Source: Papaver somniferum
Lineage: Eukaryota > Streptophyta > Magnoliopsida > Ranunculales > Papaveraceae
Assembly (NCBI RefSeq): GCF_003573695.1
Contig: NC_039359.1
Coordinates: 76,770,783 to 76,834,782 of the forward strand
Direction: 5' to 3'
Length of the DNA stretch: 64,000 nt
A program made the translations under genes and the position numbers. This document shows, piece after piece, positions 58,406 through 64,000 of this stretch. Below the pieces are notes generated by a model. It had not been told where the DNA came from. It did no database searches and saw nothing but the letters and a program-made list of their open reading frames with translations. Every line of letters begins with the position of its first letter. Positions within the stretch are counted from its first letter, which is position 1.

Positions 58406-60840
58406 TGATGAGTGCCAAATATTGTATATATTTATCCCTTTTTGTTGGCATTTAACTCATCTTTTGTGCAGTAATTCTACATTTTATCCCATATTCTGTG
58501 TTTTCATTGTTTTCAAGAATAAATATTTTTATTAATTAATTTTGCATTTTTAGGTAATAAATAAAGTCTGGATGACTTGCGGAGCAAAAAGAGCAGAAAA
58601 GTAGTGAAAAGCCGGGAGAAATCACGCAAGGAAGCCGCGAAGAATGGTGCGCACAACCTCATTTTCTACACACAAAAACGCCTCCGTTCTCAGCCATCAG
58701 ATCAGTTCTCAGAAGCATCCGATGGTCGCTCCTTCATAGAGCATCAAAATCTGAAGTCTCTGCCAAGCACCACAGCGCTGAAATTCCAAGCCTTCAGATT
58801 AGATGGTAGTTGAATCCAACGGTTGTTCCCTTGTTGTTCATCAAAGTTTGATATCTCCGCCTTACACTTCAGCACCTAACCTAATCTAGCACCGTTCGTT
58901 TCGTTGTATCCCTTCATCCGACGGTCGCTCCTCGCTTGCCTCCGCATCACCGTCCGATCTACCTACCAGCTCCACATCTCACGGCTTAGTCTTGCTGTGC
59001 ATCAAACTCTCTACACTTGCCTCACACCCAAGTGTCGAACACCCTAGACCTCAAGCCAAACAGACCCTATCCCTAAAAATATCGATCTCTCCTCCCTCTT
59101 CTCCCCCATTCCTCTGCAGAAAACCCACGTCCGCCACCGTACACTACCACCAACTCTCCACCTGCTCAACCACCGAAACCCCTATCACTCTAACATGCCT
59201 CTCACTTCTTTTCACTGTTTTCCCCTAGTCTAGGGTTTTGAAAATAGAGAAAAAGCATTGATAGACATGGTAGAGAATTAGGTGAAGCTAGAAAAGAAAT
59301 CAAGGCATGGGAAAGGCACCAGGAGAGTCAGAGGAAGAATGGGTCGAGTTTAATTTGATGTTGCTACATCAAATTAGGTAAAAAAAAATCAAACCCTAGT
59401 CTACTGTTAATTTGGGAATTTTTTTTGGGTAGAACCCTAATTGTGTCTGTGGGTATAAATAGCCTTGTGGGTGTTGTTGTAAAACTTTATGCTGGACTAG
59501 CCAGTGTCCAGGACTGTGAAGTTCTGTTAATGTTTAATTTTAAATTTCAAGTTCAATTTAAGTTAATTTTCAATTTCTGTTTCATGTTTAATTCCATGTT
59601 CATTTAATTTATGTTTGTTTCTAATTTCAATTTGGTTTTGTGTTTAATGTTAGTTCACTGTTATGTCAGTTTTGTGTTTAATGTTTAGTTTTGTGCTTAA
59701 TGTTAGTTCACTGTTAGTGCCATGTTTAGTTCATTGTTGTTTTAATTCACTGTCAAGAAGTGATGGAATGTTAGGTTAGAGCTTTGAAGCATTGTTTTGA
59801 TTGTGCAATGGGAGAAATTAGTGCTCATAGCAAGCTAATTCTCTTTCCCATTCCATTTGTATGCTTAGAATGCACTGATTTGATTGAGCATTGGGAGAAA
59901 TTAGTGCTCATAGCAAGCTAATTCTCTTCCCATTCTATTTGTATGCCTAGAGCCACTGCCTTGGCCTTGCATTGTCACCATTTCAGTATCTCCACATCCC
60001 TGCCCTTGGCCTTGGTTTGTATTGTCATCTTTCTTTGCTGTCTAGTATTTGCTTTGTTTAGTTCTTGGCTGTTCTTTTGTTTTCTGTTTTTGCTTCCATC
60101 TTTGGCCATTGGCCACTGTTTTTTTTCTTCCTTGCTTCTGCTTCCACTGCCCTGCAGTACTGCTGCTGCTGCTGCATTCACTGCCTTGTGCTGCTGCTAC
60201 TTCTTCTCTTGTTGCCTCCCTTGCACTGCTTGTGCAGCTACTGTGCAGTATTGCTGCTGCTGCTGCTTTCTTTGCTTGTGCTACTGCTGCTGCTACTTCT
60301 TTTCCTGTTGCTGCCTCCTGCATCTGAGTTTCTGCAGCTGTTGCTGCCACTCCACTTCTCCTGCCAGGCCCAGCCTTGTTAGCTGCTAATGCTCCAAACA
60401 CAGCACAAGCCCAGTTCAGTTCACAGCTAAGCCCAAAGGCCTAGCTAAATCAAAACTGAAGTTCAGTTCCTCAAAGGCCCAAAGGCCCAGTTCACATCAA
60501 AATACTACCAAGCCCAGATCATTTCAGTATCCAGCCAACTAAGCACAAGGCTCAGTTCATTCCAAAGGCCAAAGGTCAAGCCCATCTTACTTTTACTTTG
60601 AAAGCAAAGGCTTAATCAAAAGCCTATTGTTATCAACCCCATTAGTACTCAAAGCCCATTGACCATTCAAAGCCCAACAGCAACTAGAACCCAAAATAGC
60701 TAAACACAACAAAACACTCCCGATCTCTGTGGATCGACCCGTACTTGCACGAGCTACAACCGACGACCGTGCACTTGCGGTATTACTGTAGGCCCGCGTT
60801 TTTATTACGCTTAATTTTATACACATCTCCGGGCCTACCA
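58406..60840 (+). repeat. Array LTR C (2.44 kb), diverged block
   Basis: Same edges as LTRs A and B, but 58985-59170 and 59290-59345 differ strongly (for example the ACCATCACCTTCACCATCAC stretch of A and B is absent). Its 3' half again matches LTR B. It therefore looks like a mosaic of two LTR variants. Confidence 0.88.
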
Positions 60841-61462
60841 AGTTTTTGGCGCCGTTGCCGGGGATTGGTGCTGTGTTTTTGTGTGTTTTTTATTAGCTAT
60901 TTTGCATTTCACTGCATAACATTTGCATCTGCATCTGCTTCACTTCATTTGCTGTTGGACCTGCTGTTCTGAACCTGTTTTTCCTCTGCTGGGACGCCAC
61001 CAAGGAAAAGAACCAAAGCCCAACTGGGTTTTTGCAACAATATCAGAGCAGCTGGGCTGTGCTTAAAAGGTAACCCATTTAAGAGAACCCGAATTGTGGG
61101 CTTCCAATTTTTTAATTGTGGGCTTGTAATATTAAAGCCAATTTTTGGGCTTCTCTTATTTTCTGTTGGGTTTGTAATAATTTATTTGTGGGCTTGTTTA
61201 AATTCTTTCATTGGACTTGTATTTTGGACTCTGGGTTTAAACCCAGCTGAGCTTGTAACCGATTGTGGGCTTGTTTCCACTCAAGAGTGGACCTCAAAAC
61301 CAAAGTTTTAAAACAAACATCGGGCCTTAACCAACTGGGCCGAATTAAACTTTCAAAATTAAAACTTAGAGTTTCGTGGGCCGCAGCCTTCCTTCCATTC
61401 CATTAGAGGACAAACAGTGGGCTTGCTCCCATACAAAAACCAAATTTTATTTTATTTTATTT

Positions 61463-61495
<33 letters not shown>

Positions 61496-61660
61496 CCAAA
61501 AATTTCTCCCATAAAAACCAAAATTTTTCCAAAAAGTTTTCATTCCCGACAAAACCAAATTTTTTTTTCCCAAAAAGTCCAATCCCATTAAAAACCAAAT
61601 TTTCTTGTAGATAATGTGTTAGTTAAAATTCCTTTTTGTATATATTTTCTGCTCATCCAA
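60841..61660 (+). repeat. Array interior 4, partial
   Basis: Primer site at 60847-60864 is TGGCGCCGTTGCCGGGGA, a perfect match to tRNA-Asp. The leader differs from interiors 1-3 (GTGTTTTTGTGTG against GTGTTTTTCTTGTAG). A deletion removes about 70 bases around 61485, and the interior stops at CTCATCCAA (61660), where the rearranged joint begins. Confidence 0.85.
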
Positions 61661-61711
61661 CCGACGACCGTGCACTTGCGGTATTACTAAGGAAATCCTA
61701 ACTATTCCTTT
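61661..61711. other. Scrambled joint built from short array fragments
   Basis: 61661-61688 is sense LTR end (CCGACGACCGTGCACTTGCG onward). 61686-61704 is antisense sequence from just upstream of the purine tract (ACTAAGGAAATCCTAACTA). 61702-61712 (ATTCCTTTTTG) matches sense interior at 61628-61638. Each switch overlaps by about 2-4 bases, as in microhomology-driven template switching. Confidence 0.75.
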
Positions 61712-62189
61712 TTGGTAGGCCCGGAGATGTGTATAAAATTAAGCGTAATAAAAACGCGGGCCTACAGTAATACCGCAAGTGCACGGTTGTCGGTTGTAGC
61801 TCGTGCAAGTACGGGTCGATCCACAGAGATCGGGAGTGTTTTGTTGTGTTTAGCTATTTTGGGTTCTAGTTGCTGTTGGGCTTTGAATGGTCAATGGGCT
61901 TTGAGTACTAATGGGGTTGATAACAATAGGCTTTTGATTAAGCCTTTGCTTTCAAAGTAAAAGTAAGATGGGCTTGACCTTTGGCCTTTGGAATGAACTG
62001 AGCCTTGTGCTCAGTTGGCTGGATACTGAAATGATCTGGGCTTGGTAGTATTTTGATGTGAACTGGGCCTTTGGGCCTTTGAGGAACTGAACTTCAGTTT
62101 TGATTTAGCTAGGCCTTTGGGCTTAGCTGTGAACTGAACTGGGCTTGTGCTGTGTTTGGAGCATTAGCAGCTAACAAGACCGGGCCTAT
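61712..62189 (-). repeat. Inverted LTR end closing the array
   Basis: The reverse complement of about 478 bases at the end of LTR C (60363-60840). With LTR C it forms an inverted repeat separated by about 0.87 kb. It joins the gypsy pol fragment at about 62190 without a visible target duplication. Confidence 0.9.
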
Positions 62190-64000
62190 CAATTGGGCTG
62201 ACAACCAATTGATTTTGTCGATACCTTAATAGCCCATCATCTTCAGAATAATGTTTCATACTAAAATTAGTACAATCAAGTTTTTGTATTTTTTTCTTTA
62301 TCCAAGGGTCCATCTTGAGATCTTGTTTTAGTTCATCTATCCAAGAACAATTTACATATGATATAGCTTGCAACGTTCCGTTATCGTCGTATATTCTTGA
62401 TAGTGCATCGACTGCTTGGTTTTTTATTCCTTGTTTATACACAATCTCATAATCATATCCAAGCAACTTAGTAAGCCATTTTTGTTGAGCCGGTGTAGTT
62501 GCCTTAGCATCTAAAAAATATTTCAGACTTTGTTGGTCAGTTCGAACCAAAAATCTTCGTCCAATCAAATATGGCCTCCACTTGGTTACTGCATGAATAA
62601 TAGCAAGGAGTTCCTTTTCATATGTTGATAGACCCAAGTGTTTAGGGACAAGTGCCTTGCTAATATAAGCAGTAGGTGTGCCCTCTTGCATTAAAACAAC
62701 TCCAACACCTCTTCCACTGCCATCACTTTCAATTACGAAAGTTTTAAGAAAATTTGGTAGTGCTAAAACAGGGGCCAAAACCATGGCTTCCTTAAGAGAT
62801 GTAAACGCTTCATGGGCATCCTCGGACCACTTAAAGCTATCTTTCTTTAAGAGTTGTGTCAATGGTGAAGCAATTTTTCCATAATCCTTTATAAACTTCC
62901 TATAGTAACTTGTCAAGCCTAGAAAACCTCTTAATGCTTTAATGGTTTTGGGGACTGGCTATTCCTTCATGCATTGTATTTTTGACGGATCAGCCGCTAG
63001 TCCTTCACGGTTTATTATATGACCCAAGTACTCCACTTCCCTTTTTCCGAATGAGCATTTGCTAAGCTTCACCACCAACTTATGTTCTCGCAAAATTTCG
63101 AAAACAACCCGTAGATGTAACAAATGTTCCTCCCATGTTTTACTGTAGATCAATATATCGTCAAATAACACCAATACATTCTTGCGGAGCTGGTTACGAA
63201 AGATGTCATTCATTAGATGTTGGAATGTAGAGGGTGCATTAGTGAGACCAAAAGGCATCACTAGGAACTCATAATGACCATCATGAGTTCGGAAAGCAGT
63301 CTTGGGTATGTCATCCTCATGCATTCTAATCTGGTGATAACCTACACGTAAATCCAACTTCGAGAAAAAACAAGCTCCATGAGCTCATCAATTAACTCAT
63401 CGATCAACGGTATAGGAAATTTATCCTTAACAGTAACTAGATTTAGTGCCCTATAATCAACACACATACGCCATGAACCATCTTTCTTTTTCACCAATAG
63501 AACAGGTGAAGAAAACGGACTGGTACTTGGGCGTATTAATCCAGTATTCAACGATTCCTTAACAACATTTTCAATTTCATTTTTTTGGTAGTGCACATAC
63601 CTGTATGGCCGCACATTGACAGGAGAGCTATTCGGCAGTAGTGGTATCTGATGATCATGACTCTTGAAGGTGGTAATGTAGTTGGAGTTGAGAATACTTA
63701 TTCGAATAATGTTGCATATGTCTGATGGAATTTCATCTTTTCCCGTTATCTGTTGAGCTTGTCGTATATGACAGATATAGCTAGGTGCCTCTTTTCTTAT
63801 CATCTGCTGAATTGCATGACTTGTCGCGATCTTTGTCTTATGATTCAATTCTCCTACCAACAGAATGATTCTTTCATCCACAGTAAACTCTATTATAAGC
63901 TTCTTAAAGTCCCACCTGATTGGACCTAGTGTTTGTAACCATTGTGCACCAAGAACGATGTCACACCCTCCTAATGCAAGAACATTAAAGTCTCACACAA
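62190..64000 (-). pseudogene. Chromovirus-type Ty3/gypsy pol: protease end, RT, RNase H; truncated
   Basis: Reading leftwards from the right edge: protease C-terminus (GGCDIVLGAQWL near 63950), RT with SPVLLVKKKDGSWRMCVDYR (63500-63440), [13 protein letters not shown] (63260-63220) and the catalytic [10 protein letters not shown] (63170-63140), then RNase H (IESDGSGRGVGVVLMQ, STYEKELLAIIHAVTKWR, RTDQQSLKYFL, VDALSR; 62740-62395). A frameshift near 63350 and a TAG in place of Trp at about 62961-62959 break the frame. The zinc-binding and integrase regions that should follow are absent: the sequence runs into the inverted LTR end. Motifs fit chromoviruses of the Reina/Galadriel type. Confidence 0.88.

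Larger units (their letters stand above)
46690..62189 (+). mobile_element. Tandem array of non-coding tRNA-Asp-primed LTR-retrotransposon units sharing LTRs
   Basis: The order on the plus strand is: LTR tail (46690-46746), interior 1 (46747-49002), LTR A (49003-51440), interior 2 (51441-53725), LTR B (53726-56184), interior 3 (56185-58405), LTR C (58406-60840), partial interior 4 (60841-61660), scrambled joint, inverted LTR end (61712-62189). The repeat period is 4.66-4.74 kb. Each interior starts with a tRNA-Asp primer site and ends with a purine tract, so the units are true LTR-element modules, and neighbouring modules share one LTR. No gag or pol is present. Primer type and the U5-like CTCTGTGGATCGACCCGTAC phrase place it with Athila/Tat. 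Unequal recombination or reverse transcription of multimeric templates could make this. Confidence 0.93.

Overview
This is a plant nuclear window, almost certainly from a eudicot. It has spliced genes with GT-AG introns, plant-type protein families (J-domain/DUF3444, GH3 beta-xylosidase, RBR E3 ligase, acyl-protein thioesterase-like) and dense nested LTR retrotransposons. I saw no tRNA or rRNA gene, CRISPR array or bacterial-style operon. Papaveraceae is only a weak guess, from recurring GTACGCGTAC-type motifs in the LTRs.

Layout. (1) 1-13295: a decayed Athila-type Ty3/gypsy element on the minus strand. Its gag-pol remnants lie at about 6650-1426 and a tRNA-Asp primer site at 6931-6950. Its LTR (6956-13295) is split by a second, non-autonomous element at 7316-12082 with two 2.2 kb LTRs, a 340 bp interior, a tRNA-iMet primer site and a perfect ACCAG target duplication. 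The tail of a LINE sits in the Athila integrase (2306-2449). (2) 13296-19115: no gene; it holds a probable solo LTR at 14366-16296. (3) 19116-27861: a SIRE/Maximus-like Copia element on the minus strand with 2.43 kb LTRs, a perfect CATCT target duplication, a broken gag remnant and no pol. (4) 27862-34900: intergenic DNA with the C-terminal relic of a non-LTR reverse transcriptase (29868-30970) and MITE-like repeats.

(5) 34900-46300 is the gene island: a 993-residue J-domain/DUF3444 protein (+), a three-exon GH3 beta-D-xylosidase (-), an RBR-type RING ORF (+) without an ATG, and an eight-exon acyl-protein-thioesterase-like gene (+). In the last of these, all splice phases agree but the nucleophile serine of GxSxG is glycine. 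A PIF/Harbinger-like MITE and a TGACTC-rich inverted-repeat element sit in one of its introns.

(6) 46315-64000: a chromovirus-type Ty3/gypsy pol on the minus strand (protease, RT, RNase H at the right edge; C-terminus at 46689-46595) is interrupted by about 15.5 kb of tandem, non-coding, tRNA-Asp-primed LTR-retrotransposon units. The order is LTR tail, interior, LTR, interior, LTR, interior, LTR, partial interior, then a scrambled junction and an inverted LTR end. This shared-LTR array with a fold-back end is the most unusual structure in the window.
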